The notes under the pieces: model-generated
Told to the model about the DNA's origin: nothing
Database searches by the model: none
Seen by the model: the letters and a program-made list of their open reading frames with translations, nothing else
Program-made: the position numbers and the translations under genes
Part shown: one piece after another, positions 34,577-42,713 of the stretch
Layout of the letters: every line of letters starts with the position of its first letter
How positions within the stretch are numbered: the first letter of the stretch is position 1
Source: Bacteroidales bacterium
GTDB taxonomy: Bacteria > Bacteroidota > Bacteroidia > Bacteroidales > UBA3663
Assembly: GCA_017618715.1 (NCBI GenBank)
Contig: JAFZTS010000012.1
Span: 1-64,000 of the forward strand
Length of the DNA: 64,000 nucleotides
Direction: 5' to 3'

Positions 34577-34605
34577 TTTCGACTCGTCGAAATGGACGCT
34601 GCACC
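34577..34605 (-). other. Third copy of the hairpin leader of elements A and B
   Basis: On the minus strand GTGCAGCGTCCATTTCGA leads into TTTCGA, a CGAG loop and TCGAAA, the same order as in elements A and B. The downstream AGTGGTCGC block is not present. Confidence 0.4.
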
Positions 34606-34609
34606 AAAG

Positions 34610-34669
34610 GGAGAATAAAAAGTATCGCAAGTGATTACGAGCATTTCAGATGCTTCACTTGCGATACTT
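34610..34669 (-). terminator. Rho-independent terminator of the SIMPL-domain gene
   Basis: Perfect 14-bp stem (AGTATCGCAAGTGA at 34621-34634, TCACTTGCGATACT at 34655-34668) with a T5 run after it on the minus strand. Confidence 0.8.
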
Positions 34670-34693
34670 CTGTTTCGAAGAAATTGGAAGGGA

Positions 34694-35380
34694 TTACTTC
34701 AAATAGTAATCGATGGTGGTGACGACGCGAACTTTGCGCTTGTGAGGCATAACGTCGTCGCTCTCAATCTCGAACTGGCCCTGACGGGCGGTGCAGATGC
34801 TACCGAGCTTTGCTCCGGCGTCTTCGGCGAACTTCTGAGCCACGATGCGGGCGTTCTTCGTAGCTTCCTCCACCATTTCAGGTTTCAAGCCATTCAGTCC
34901 CGTATATTCGTAGCTGCAATAGCTGTTGTCGAGGATGACACCCTGCTTCAGCAGATCGAGCTGCTTCATACGGAGATTCATGATCTTCTCGACGTCGGAG
35001 GAAACGATGGTCAAACGGCCTGTAACGACGAAGCGGTCGATGAGTCCCTTCTTCTCGTTCCAGTTGTACCACGACGAACGGTCTTCAGCCGATGGAACAT
35101 CACGGAAGATCTCTTCATCCTTCACACCATTGGCCTTGAGGAAGCGGATGAGCTTCTCCTGCTTTGGCTCAAGACTCTCATAGAGGAACTCGAGTGCGTT
35201 GCCGGTGACGTTGAACGACAGCGACCAGGTCACTTTGTCAGCTATCACTTCGCGCTCGGAAAGGCCCTTGACGGTAACATGACGATCCTTGTTGGCAAAA
35301 TGTTCGATGCCAAGATAGATGAAGTAGCCCGACAGTGCCACTCCGATACCGAGGATCAATGCCCAAACATAGTTTTTCAT
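34694..35380 (-). CDS. SIMPL (DUF541) domain protein
   Basis: A protein of 228 residues. An N-terminal helix (YVWALILGIGVALSGYFIYL) anchors it to the inner membrane facing the periplasm. The domain then begins HVTVKGLSEREVIADKVTWS and continues through LEPKQEKLIRFLKANGV and EEATKNARIVAQKFAEDAGA, the ordered signatures of the SIMPL/DUF541 family. The family is linked to oxidative-stress and outer-envelope roles, but no biochemical activity is fixed. It is a single gene with its own terminator and marks the right edge of the AT-rich island. Confidence 0.88.
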   Translation of the reverse strand: MKNYVWALILGIGVALSGYFIYLGIEHFANKDRHVTVKGLSEREVIADKVTWSLSFNVTGNALEFLYESLEPKQEKLIRFLKANGVKDEEIFRDVPSAEDRSSWYNWNEKKGLIDRFVVTGRLTIVSSDVEKIMNLRMKQLDLLKQGVILDNSYCSYEYTGLNGLKPEMVEEATKNARIVAQKFAEDAGAKLGSICTARQGQFEIESDDVMPHKRKVRVVTTIDYYLK

Positions 35381-35470
35381 AATTGTTTTTATTTGTGGTT
35401 TATTGTGATTCTATATAACACTTTTATGTGTTTATTTCTTTGAATTCTTGTGAAAATGGCAGACAACCGC

Positions 35471-35636
35471 GGCCTCAAAATCTGACAAAATAAATTCTAA
35501 AATCTTATAATGGTTTCATCAATGTTTCCTTCATGATGGATTTTCGATAAGATTTTGAGAGATTTTGAGCGTAGCGACCACTCATGTTATTATCCGCTTC
35601 TGTTTTCGACGAATCGAAATGGATGCTGCAAAGATA
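35471..35636 (-). ncRNA. Candidate structured RNA element, copy B
   Basis: Reads on the minus strand. -7 box TATCTTTG (35629-35636; CTTG 20 bp upstream), then GCAGCATCCATTTCGA, a hairpin TTTCGA-TTCG-TCGAAA (35604-35619), then AGTGGTCGCTACGCTCAAAA, and finally arms at 35546-35570 and 35473-35510 that share CTCAAAATC and AAAATCTTAT in inverted orientation. This order matches copy A at 20223-20420. It fills most of the 375-bp gap between the SIMPL and azlD genes; nothing else was seen there. Confidence 0.45.
35505..35585 (-). CDS. Possible 26-residue peptide inside element B
   Basis: ATG at 35585 gives MSGRYAQNLSKSYRK and 11 more residues. Copy A keeps SGRIAQNYRKI in the matching frame but has AAG in place of ATG. 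The amino-acid similarity may only reflect conserved RNA sequence. Very basic, with no signal or membrane segment. Confidence 0.3.
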   Translation of the reverse strand: MSGRYAQNLSKSYRKSIMKETLMKPL

Positions 35637-35755
35637 GGGGTTTTCGACAAAATATGCAAGAGATTGGATGGAAAAATGTACGAATATCATTCACCTTTGT
35701 ACGAAAACCGCTTCGTGCCACCTCGTGATTAGCAAATAATGAGGGATAGCTGTCC

Positions 35756-36061
35756 CTAAATCACCATTTCGCAAACAAAAGCGACAATACAGCAGATGGC
35801 GGCCACGGGGAAAAGTCCCCATCCGAACCAAGCGGCAACGATGCCGAAAAGCAGCGCAATGAATCCTCCCCAAGGCGAAGAGGTCGCCTGCATGATGGCA
35901 GGGAAAGTCATCACCGCCAACGTGACATAAGGAACATAATAGAGGAAGCTACGCAGGAAGGGATTGGTAATCTTCTTGCGAATCAGCGTCATCGGCAGGA
36001 CACGTATCAGATTGGTCACCACCACCATGATGACCAGATAGATGATCAGGCTATGCTTCAT
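35756..36061 (-). CDS. azlD: AzlD-type branched-chain amino-acid exporter subunit
   Basis: A protein of 101 residues with four hydrophobic helices (LIIYLVIMVVVTNLIRVLPM, YYVPYVTLAVMTFPAIM, FIALLFGIVAAWFGW, FPVAAICCIVAFVCEMVI). Size and motif RVLPMTLIRKKITNPFLRSF match AzlD. Its start overlaps the end of azlC by 11 bp, the usual arrangement. By family the pair exports branched-chain amino acids or analogues; the exact substrate is not shown. Confidence 0.9.
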   Translation of the reverse strand: MKHSLIIYLVIMVVVTNLIRVLPMTLIRKKITNPFLRSFLYYVPYVTLAVMTFPAIMQATSSPWGGFIALLFGIVAAWFGWGLFPVAAICCIVAFVCEMVI

Positions 36062-36776
36062 CGGACTCCACCTCCACTTTTATGGGTTTGAGATAGGCAG
36101 CAACGGCTGCAATGAGGATGGTGAGCACGATGGTGCGTGTGCCGGCACTCATTTCGCGCACCGAAGGCAACACCGAACAAAGCCAGCTCAACAGGAAACT
36201 TGTAAAGACGGCTATGCCCACGGCATGATCTTGCTTCGACGGTGGAATGATGATGGCGATGAACATGCCATAGAGGGCCACACTGAGTGCTGCAACAACG
36301 TGGGGAGGAAGAATCTCGCCAGCCACGATGCCCACAGCTGTTCCCGATGCCCACATCGTGGTTGATACTATCATCGCACCGAAAGGATAGGCGGGCGGCA
36401 GATTGCCGCGATAAGCTATCGAGATGCCGAAGATTTCGTCGGTCACGCAACAGGCTACGAGGATGCGCTTGAGCAGAGAGACATTCGACGCGAACTTCTG
36501 CGTCAAGGCTGTGCTCATCAGAAGGTAGCGCAGGTTGGTGACCAAACACATGGCCACGACTTCGACGTAAGATGCACCGATGGCAATAAGCGAATAAACG
36601 CCATATTCGCCCGCCGATGCACGTGTGAGGAAACTGCCTAAGAATCCCATCCACGCACTCAGCCCTGCCTTGGCGGCGATGATTCCCAACGAAAAGGACA
36701 CAGCGAAGTACCCCATACCAATGGGGAAACCATCGCGCATACCATGCAGGAAGATGCTTCGGGTAGTGGTACGCAT
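36051..36776 (-). CDS. azlC: AzlC-type branched-chain amino-acid exporter subunit
   Basis: A protein of 241 residues with about seven to eight membrane helices. The N-terminal GMRDGFPIGMGYFAVSFSLG and later YSLIAIGASYVEVVAMCLVT, with NLRYLLMSTAL after it, are AzlC signatures. It overlaps azlD by 11 bp and follows the DUF2461 gene by 3 bp, so the three form one operon. Confidence 0.92.
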   Translation of the reverse strand: MRTTTRSIFLHGMRDGFPIGMGYFAVSFSLGIIAAKAGLSAWMGFLGSFLTRASAGEYGVYSLIAIGASYVEVVAMCLVTNLRYLLMSTALTQKFASNVSLLKRILVACCVTDEIFGISIAYRGNLPPAYPFGAMIVSTTMWASGTAVGIVAGEILPPHVVAALSVALYGMFIAIIIPPSKQDHAVGIAVFTSFLLSWLCSVLPSVREMSAGTRTIVLTILIAAVAAYLKPIKVEVESDEA

Positions 36777-36779
36777 AGC

Positions 36780-37493
36780 CTAAAAGATGGACTTGATCTT
36801 CGTGTTGTCGAGCACACGATTGAAAAAGTCATTGACGGGCTTGCCGATGCGGAAACCTTCGACAACACGCTCCACAAGATATGGAGCCAATACTTCGGAC
36901 TCGGACAAATCTCGGTAGAGGTCCCAATCCTTCATGCGTATCAGGTCTTCAAAGGGGCTGTTCCTCCACTCCTTCGGCAAAACTTTGAGTCTTTCTTCCG
37001 ACCAGAACACGTAACCGAAACGACGCACCTCCTCTGCCTCCACTGCATCGCGCAGTTCCTGACCTTCGTCAAAGATGGCCTGGCGAATGATCTTTGCAGC
37101 CGCTGTAGGAGGACAATGCACGCCGACATCAATCATCGAGTTTTCGGAGTATTCGCCATCCTCGTTCCTGGGCTGCAAGTGGAAGTAATAGCCTCCACCC
37201 ACACACTTCTTGCCCCCAGGGACAAGATAGAGGCCGAAATGCGTCTTGTACGGGCTCTTGTCCCACGAGAAGCGCGTGTCGCGTGCAAAGCGAAAGATGC
37301 ACTGCTTGGGGTCAAGCCCGCGCAGCAAGGGGTCAATCTGCGCCATCTGGCCCATGATATCTACGCTGAGCGCATAGAACGTGTCGCGCGCCCGTTCGTA
37401 CTTCGGTCTATTGGCGTGCATCCACTCCACGTTGTTGTTATACTTGATTTCACGAAGGAAATCAAAGATTTGTTGTATGTCGTATTGTGCCAT
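36780..37493 (-). CDS. DUF2461 domain protein
   Basis: A protein of 237 residues. FDFLREIKYNNNVEWMHANR and FRFARDTRFSWDKSPYKTHF with GGGYYFHLQP are the core signatures of DUF2461 (TIGR02453). No signal peptide or membrane segment, so cytoplasmic. The family function is unknown. First gene of the DUF2461-azlC-azlD operon; 86 bp separate it from the HAD gene. Confidence 0.88.
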   Translation of the reverse strand: MAQYDIQQIFDFLREIKYNNNVEWMHANRPKYERARDTFYALSVDIMGQMAQIDPLLRGLDPKQCIFRFARDTRFSWDKSPYKTHFGLYLVPGGKKCVGGGYYFHLQPRNEDGEYSENSMIDVGVHCPPTAAAKIIRQAIFDEGQELRDAVEAEEVRRFGYVFWSEERLKVLPKEWRNSPFEDLIRMKDWDLYRDLSESEVLAPYLVERVVEGFRIGKPVNDFFNRVLDNTKIKSIF

Positions 37494-37579
37494 GATTATC
37501 TTTCTTTTTTATCACGAATTTGGGAATTTGAGATATTTTTTACGATGCTATTTGTTCGATGGTTCGGGGAAAATGGGTA

Positions 37580-38296
37580 TCAAAGAATATCTTGTATTTC
37601 ATGCAACGAATGCACCTCAAAGTTGACGGGTTCGGAGGGATGGAACGTGCGGGGATTGCGATTGAAGAACATCACATCGAGGCCGTATGCCTTGGCACCG
37701 AGGATGTCGGTGTCGAAGGTGTCGCCAATCATCAAGGTAGTTTCGACCTTGGCACCCGTCTTTTCCATGGCGTAGTCGAAATAGGCGCGAAGGGGCTTGT
37801 TGGCTCCGGCATCTTCGCTCAGGATAACATTATCGAAGAACTCCTCCATCTTCGATGCCCGCAATTTGCGATACTGCACCTCATGGAACCCATTGCTGCA
37901 AAGGTGCAGTCCATAGCCTTTCGCTCGAAGATATTTCATCAGGTCATGTGCGCCTTCGACAACTCCGGGCTTGTCGGCACAAAGGTCGAGAAAGTGGTCG
38001 CTGACCTCCAAACAGTATTCTGCAGTTGGAGCGAAAGGCACGCCAGGGCTTTCGAAACCACAAGACAGGGGCCTGCGGAAACGTTCGACGATAAGATAGG
38101 GGCGATCAATCTCTCCACGCGCATACTGACCCCACAGTTCCACATTGGTTTGCCAATAGGGAACAGTGAAATCCTCCAAACGACGGAAATAACGACCAAG
38201 GTTGAAATCGTCGAACAATTCGGCCAAGGCAAGCTTGGCATTGCCGTGGGTGTCGTAAAGCGTGTCGTCGAAATCGATGAACAAGTCCTTATACAT
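37580..38296 (-). CDS. HAD-superfamily phosphatase (YjjG-like)
   Basis: A protein of 238 residues from MYKDLFIDFDDTLYDTHGN. The 18 extra residues upstream cover the 9-bp spacer repeat and were rejected. HAD motif I is DFDDT (nucleophile D8, acid D10). Motif II is in LHLCSNGFHEVQ, motif III is the lysine in AGANKPLRAYFDYA and motif IV is TLMIGDTFDTDI. A helical cap lies between motifs I and II. This is the YjjG/pyrimidine 5'-nucleotidase-type layout, so a nucleotide or small-phosphate substrate is plausible. Confidence 0.85.
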   Translation of the reverse strand: MYKDLFIDFDDTLYDTHGNAKLALAELFDDFNLGRYFRRLEDFTVPYWQTNVELWGQYARGEIDRPYLIVERFRRPLSCGFESPGVPFAPTAEYCLEVSDHFLDLCADKPGVVEGAHDLMKYLRAKGYGLHLCSNGFHEVQYRKLRASKMEEFFDNVILSEDAGANKPLRAYFDYAMEKTGAKVETTLMIGDTFDTDILGAKAYGLDVMFFNRNPRTFHPSEPVNFEVHSLHEIQDIL

Positions 38297-38325
38297 GGTT
38301 CGAAGGGTTTGAGGGGTTCGAAAAG
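38297..38325 (-). repeat. 9-bp spacer repeat abutting the HAD start codon
   Basis: On the minus strand TTTCGAACC, CCTCAAACC and CTTCGAACC run directly into the ATG. They are the same type as the gldL-gldM spacer. Confidence 0.75.
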
Positions 38326-38339
38326 CTGTTAAAACGGGG

Positions 38340-38371
38340 CAAAGATACAAACAATCTGCAACTTCTCCAAA
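38340..38371 (-). promoter_or_regulatory. Promoter of the HAD gene
   Basis: Minus-strand TATCTTTG (38340-38347) with TTTG 20 bp upstream (38368-38371). Confidence 0.65.
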
Positions 38372-38429
38372 TTATTCGGGATATTATTGTAACAAAATTC
38401 TACCTAATATGTTCATTTGTGCCAAATAA

Positions 38430-38461
38430 TTTGTATCATTGAAAAATAATCAGTATCTTTG
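38430..38461 (+). promoter_or_regulatory. Promoter of the GH9 gene
   Basis: TTTG (38430-38433), 20 bp, TATCTTTG (38454-38461), 54 bp before the start. Confidence 0.7.
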
Positions 38462-38515
38462 TCGGCGATATATATAGTTTCGATAGACTGTTTAATTTCT
38501 AAATATTTATTAACT

Positions 38516-41017
38516 ATGAAAAAAACCCTTCTTCTATTCACCTCCCTACTCCTGCTCTCGGCTTGCGGCAGCAAGCAGGAAGCAAGACAAGATTTGGTGC
38601 TGAATGACCTCGAGTATTTCGAACGTCCAGGCATCAACGTGTTGGTCTATAGTAACAACTTCAATGGTGGGTTCAACGATGAGAAGAACTCCGGCATCGA
38701 AATCATCCATCATGGTGTGCGCACCGTGCAAGGTGGAGCCGTGCGTCTGAACAAGACGCCCGAGCAATGGGACCTTGTGCCCAAGACGACCAGCCGCAAT
38801 GTGAACCGCGAGGCAGGTCAGATTGAGGTAGGTCTGCGTTATGATGACTATGACTTCGACAGCCGCATCGTCGTGACAGGTCAAGGCGATGCCGTTGAGA
38901 TTGCCGTTTGGCTCGACAAGCCCGTGCCCGAAGCCTTGGCTGGTGAGGCGGGATTGAACATCGAGTTCCTGCCTTCGCAGTATTGGCTCAAGACCTATCT
39001 GATGGATGGCCGATTGAACCGCTTCCCGCGCTATGCCGCCAGCCAGACAGTGACACGGCCCAATGCCGAGAAACCCCGTCAGTTCAAGGGATTCAAGACC
39101 TACGACGACCGTGGCACCGACCGTTTCGTCGATCCTACTCCACTCGAAAGCGGACACGAGATCATCCTGGCTCCCGATGCTCCCGAAAGGATGATCAAGG
39201 TGACGAGCAACGATGCCGAACTCAGCTTGTATGACGGACGCGTGCTGGCACAGAACGGTTGGTACGTGCTCCGCAGCGTGCTGCCCACCGGCAAGACGGG
39301 CAAGGTGGTGAGCTGGCGCGTCGAGCCACATGCCATCCCCGGATGGATACGTGAACCGAACATCGGCTTCAGCCAGGTGGGATACCTACCTGAACAACCC
39401 AAGGTGGCAGTGATCGAACTCGACAAGCGCGACAAGGTGCAGAGCGAGGCTTCGATTGTCCGCATCAAGACCGATGGCACCACCGAAACCGTTTATCGCG
39501 GCCCAGTAACGACTTGGGGTGACTACTTTAAATATAAATATGTGAAGTTTGACTTCTCAAGCGTCACCGAACCCGGCATCTACTACATCCAGTACGGTGA
39601 CACCAAGACGGGTAACTTCATCATCGACAAGAGCGTCTATGACAAGATCACCGATGCCACTACCGACGTGTGGATTCCCATCCACATGAACCATATGATG
39701 GTGAACGAAGGCTATCGCATCTGGCACGGCGAACCATTCAAGGAAGGTTATCTGCAGGCTCCTCCAAGTGACCACTTCGACCTCCATTCGCAAGGTCCGA
39801 CCACCGACACCAAGTACAAGCCCCTGCAACTCATCCCAGGATTGAACATTGGCGGCTTCTTCGATGCAGGTGACTTCGACATCGAGACAGGTTCGAACAT
39901 CAACGTGGTGCAGAACCTGGTACGTATCTGGGAACTCTTCCCCAGTGACCGTGACGAGACGTTCGTGAGTCAGCAGCAGCGCTATGTGGATCTGCATCGT
40001 CCCGATGGCGTGCCCGATATCCTGCAATTCATCGAGCATGGCACCCTGAACCTCGTGGCACAGGCTGAACGCATCGGTCACATGTCGCAAACCCTTTCGA
40101 ACTCCGTGCTCGACAACTACCATCACCTCGGCGATGCTGCATCGATTACCGATGGTCTGCATTATGACCCGAAGTTGAAGCCCTATCAGGTTTCGATGGA
40201 CGGCAAGCGGAGCGGCACACCCGATGATATGTGGGCCTTCACGACACGCGATCCAGCCCTCGACTTCCGCGCTGCCACCATGTTTGCAGCAGCCAGCCGC
40301 GTCCTCGAAGGATATAACGACAACCTCTCACGCCGTGCCCTCATCCAATCCAAGCGTTTGATGGCCGAAGCCACCAAACTGCTGCATGAGGCCGACCTCG
40401 GAGCAAACCTGCAGCTTTATGGAGCTACAGGCGAAGCACAATATCTGGAAAGATTCAAGTCGGGCATCTGGAAATCGCTCGACAAGCGGCTCAACTTCAC
40501 ATTGCAGACCGCCCTCGATGCCGTGCCCTATATGGATGATGCCTATCGTGAGCAACTGCGTCCTTACGTCGAGAAATATCGTGCATTCGTCGATAGCCTC
40601 GACATCGATAACCCCTATGGTGTACCCATCGGACTGGGCAACTGGGCAGCTGGCGGCGGTGTAGTGCAGTTTGGCGCCACCCTCTGTTTCGCCAACAAGT
40701 ACTATCCCGACATCATCGACAAGTCACAGCTCTATCGTGCCGCAAATTGGATCTTCGGCTGTCATCCCTACCACAACTACTCGCTCGTGGCTGCTGTGGG
40801 TGCAGCACGACCCAAAGCCGTGTTCTATGGCAACAACCGCGCCGACTTCTCGTTCATCCCAGGCAACATGGCACCAGGCGTGCTCTTCCGCAAGCCCGAC
40901 CATTTCGAGAACTTCGACGATTGGCCGTTCCTGTGGGGACAGAACGAGGGCACCATTGCCGGAAATACACAATACGTGATCTTCGGCTTGGCCTTCAAGG
41001 ATAGAGTCAAACAGTAA
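38516..41017 (+). CDS. Glycoside hydrolase family 9 lipoprotein
   Basis: A protein of 833 residues. The lipobox LLSAC ends a standard signal, so it is lipid-anchored, likely outside-facing. A beta-sandwich of unknown type fills about 30-275. A CelD-type Ig domain lies at about 285-375 (IGFSQVGYLPEQPKVAVIEL). The GH9 (alpha/alpha)6 barrel follows, with the catalytic pair D450/D453 in FFDAGDFD, the HPYHNYS motif (GCHPYHNYSLVAAVG), and general acid E811 in WGQNEGT. By family it cuts beta-1,4-glucan or related polymers. The in-frame ATG at 38459 is too close to the promoter to be the start. The stop overlaps the convergent phosphoesterase by 11 bp. Confidence 0.9.
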   Translation: MKKTLLLFTSLLLLSACGSKQEARQDLVLNDLEYFERPGINVLVYSNNFNGGFNDEKNSGIEIIHHGVRTVQGGAVRLNKTPEQWDLVPKTTSRNVNREAGQIEVGLRYDDYDFDSRIVVTGQGDAVEIAVWLDKPVPEALAGEAGLNIEFLPSQYWLKTYLMDGRLNRFPRYAASQTVTRPNAEKPRQFKGFKTYDDRGTDRFVDPTPLESGHEIILAPDAPERMIKVTSNDAELSLYDGRVLAQNGWYVLRSVLPTGKTGKVVSWRVEPHAIPGWIREPNIGFSQVGYLPEQPKVAVIELDKRDKVQSEASIVRIKTDGTTETVYRGPVTTWGDYFKYKYVKFDFSSVTEPGIYYIQYGDTKTGNFIIDKSVYDKITDATTDVWIPIHMNHMMVNEGYRIWHGEPFKEGYLQAPPSDHFDLHSQGPTTDTKYKPLQLIPGLNIGGFFDAGDFDIETGSNINVVQNLVRIWELFPSDRDETFVSQQQRYVDLHRPDGVPDILQFIEHGTLNLVAQAERIGHMSQTLSNSVLDNYHHLGDAASITDGLHYDPKLKPYQVSMDGKRSGTPDDMWAFTTRDPALDFRAATMFAAASRVLEGYNDNLSRRALIQSKRLMAEATKLLHEADLGANLQLYGATGEAQYLERFKSGIWKSLDKRLNFTLQTALDAVPYMDDAYREQLRPYVEKYRAFVDSLDIDNPYGVPIGLGNWAAGGGVVQFGATLCFANKYYPDIIDKSQLYRAANWIFGCHPYHNYSLVAAVGAARPKAVFYGNNRADFSFIPGNMAPGVLFRKPDHFENFDDWPFLWGQNEGTIAGNTQYVIFGLAFKDRVKQ

Positions 41018-41774
41018 AAAACTTGTTGCCAGCGAAATCCTGGTGTTCGCCGTGATGAATGTAGCCCAACTGGTCACAAACCAGTTGGGTTTTTCCTATT
41101 CTCATGCCAATGTTGTAATGTGAGTGTCCAAAGATCCAATATTTGATGGGACTTTGTGCGATATAGGGCGCCAGTTCGACGGCGAAAGCTCCGCTATACG
41201 ACTTGCTGGCAAACTCGGGATAAAGAAGCTGGAAGGTGGGCACATGATGCGAAGCCACGACGATATGCTTTGCAGTACTCTCGCTGACGGCACGTTGCAA
41301 GAATGCCAGACATCGCTCATGTTCCACGTTGAAACGCGGCCACGTCAGACTCTCCTCACCCGAACGGATGCGATGGAAATCGGTCACGCCAAACTGCGTA
41401 TATCGTCCATTTTCGGGAGCAACCCTTGACCAAAGCGTTGTCGCTATCAGGTCGATGTCTTCACCCAGACGAATCATGCAGTTGTAATAGCAATGCACAT
41501 TGTTACGAATGGGCAACACCCAGCCTTCGTGCAGCGTGTCGATGTCGAAGAACTGATAGAACTCATGATTGCCCGGCACGACAATCACCTGCTGATAGTG
41601 TTCGGAAGCCCAATCCCAAAACGGATGAGACGTATAGGTTGCGTCAACACCCAAATAGCCAATATCGCCGGCAAGCACAAGCACCTCGCCCATCACTTGG
41701 ATGGGATGCTGGATCAAGTATTCACCGTTCCTCTTGTATTCGAGATGCAGGTCGGAGGCGTATTGGATTCTCAT
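41007..41774 (-). CDS. Calcineurin-like metallophosphoesterase
   Basis: A protein of 255 residues. The metal-binding motifs are in order: D8 and H10 in YASDLHLEY, GDIG, VPGNHEFYQF, a histidine in IVVASHHVP, and GHSHYNIG. This is a two-metal phosphoesterase; the substrate is unknown. Cytoplasmic (no signal). The end overlaps the GH9 end by 11 bp on the opposite strand. Confidence 0.88.
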   Translation of the reverse strand: MRIQYASDLHLEYKRNGEYLIQHPIQVMGEVLVLAGDIGYLGVDATYTSHPFWDWASEHYQQVIVVPGNHEFYQFFDIDTLHEGWVLPIRNNVHCYYNCMIRLGEDIDLIATTLWSRVAPENGRYTQFGVTDFHRIRSGEESLTWPRFNVEHERCLAFLQRAVSESTAKHIVVASHHVPTFQLLYPEFASKSYSGAFAVELAPYIAQSPIKYWIFGHSHYNIGMRIGKTQLVCDQLGYIHHGEHQDFAGNKFFTV

Positions 41775-41799
41775 GGGTAACTGTCTTCGATTTGTGGTG

Positions 41800-41831
41800 C
41801 AAAGATAGGGGTTTTTCGTGAAAAAAGCAAA
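41800..41831 (-). promoter_or_regulatory. Promoter of the metallophosphoesterase
   Basis: Minus-strand TATCTTTG (41800-41807) with TTTG 20 bp upstream (41828-41831), 25 bp before the start codon. Confidence 0.65.
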
Positions 41832-41850
41832 TATTGCATAGATATTTGTG

Positions 41851-41889
41851 AATTGATAATTGTTAATTGAGAAATAATCAGTATCTTTG
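41851..41889 (+). promoter_or_regulatory. Promoter of the SDR gene with 7-bp repeats in its -33 region
   Basis: TATCTTTG (41882-41889) is 7 nt from the ATG at 41897, so the mRNA has almost no leader. The upstream region is AATTGAT, AATTGTT, AATTGAG (41851-41871), and ATTG at 41859-41862 serves as the -33 element. Confidence 0.55.
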
Positions 41890-41896
41890 CAGCGTG

Positions 41897-42712
41897 ATGG
41901 CAGAGAATTTGGTCAAAAGGCTCATCTACCCGACAGCAAATCTTAGCGAGACAAAGTTGCGCGCAATGTTTGCCGACCGTTGGGTAGTGATTACCGGTGC
42001 TTCGCGCGGCATCGGCGAGGCTTTGACGTGCCGCCTTTTAGATGCCCATGCCAACCTTTTCCTCATTGCGCGAAGCGAGGAGCGACTACAGGCACTTTGC
42101 AACAAGGCACGAGAAGCGGGATGCGAGGCATCGTACTGCGCGATGGATCTGCGTGACAGGGAAAAACTCGACGAACTTTGCGAAAACCTGAAACGCACCT
42201 TGCCGCGCGTGGATTATCTTTTCTGCAATGCAGGCAAGTCCATTCACCGCGACATCGTCTATGCCACGGACAGGATGCATGACTACGACCGAACAATGGA
42301 CTTGAATTACCGTGCCCATGTGGCGCTTTCCATGGCTTTGATTCCCAAGCTCAGCGAAAGCAAGGGACACATCATCTATACATCGTCGGTCAGCACCCTC
42401 TATCCTCCCGCACCAGGTTGGTCGGCCTACCATGCCTCGAAATGTGCAGCCAATACCTGGTGCGAAACGGCTCGTGTAGAGTTGAAGAAGAAGAATATCA
42501 CCATACAGATTGCCTACATGCCGCTCGTCCACACCGCAATGTCGGAAGCTACTCCCTCCTATCGCAATCTCCCTGCTTATACGGCAGACGAAGCAGCCGA
42601 CCAACTGCTCAAGCTGAGCATGACGAACCGTTTCACGTACAAGCCGTGGTGGGCACACTTTTCTTCACCTGTTGCCAAACTTTTCTCGCCCATCGTCAAG
42701 CTGTTCTATTGA
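41897..42712 (+). CDS. Short-chain dehydrogenase/reductase
   Basis: A protein of 271 residues from the ATG at 41897. The reading from 41867 would start upstream of the -7 box and was rejected. The NAD(P)-binding TGASRGIG is at 33-40, the NAG motif is in LFCNAGKSIH, a serine is in IIYTSSVSTL, and the catalytic Y178/K182 lie in YHASK. The C-terminal 40 residues are amphipathic and may touch the membrane. The stop is 1 bp before the acyl-CoA ligase-like start, so the two enzymes probably act on one substrate, possibly a fatty or aryl acid. That link is inference. Confidence 0.88.
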   Translation: MAENLVKRLIYPTANLSETKLRAMFADRWVVITGASRGIGEALTCRLLDAHANLFLIARSEERLQALCNKAREAGCEASYCAMDLRDREKLDELCENLKRTLPRVDYLFCNAGKSIHRDIVYATDRMHDYDRTMDLNYRAHVALSMALIPKLSESKGHIIYTSSVSTLYPPAPGWSAYHASKCAANTWCETARVELKKKNITIQIAYMPLVHTAMSEATPSYRNLPAYTADEAADQLLKLSMTNRFTYKPWWAHFSSPVAKLFSPIVKLFY

Positions 42713-42713
42713 C

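Noticed and set aside
27993..34693. Transposon or prophage origin of the AT-rich region
   Set aside because: No transposase, integrase, terminal inverted repeats or target duplications were seen; only the base composition hints at transfer.
34501..34693. Plus-strand genes at 34522-34722 and 34631-35443
   Set aside because: The second is antisense to the SIMPL-domain gene and its terminator; the first spans a terminator hairpin and the leader copy.
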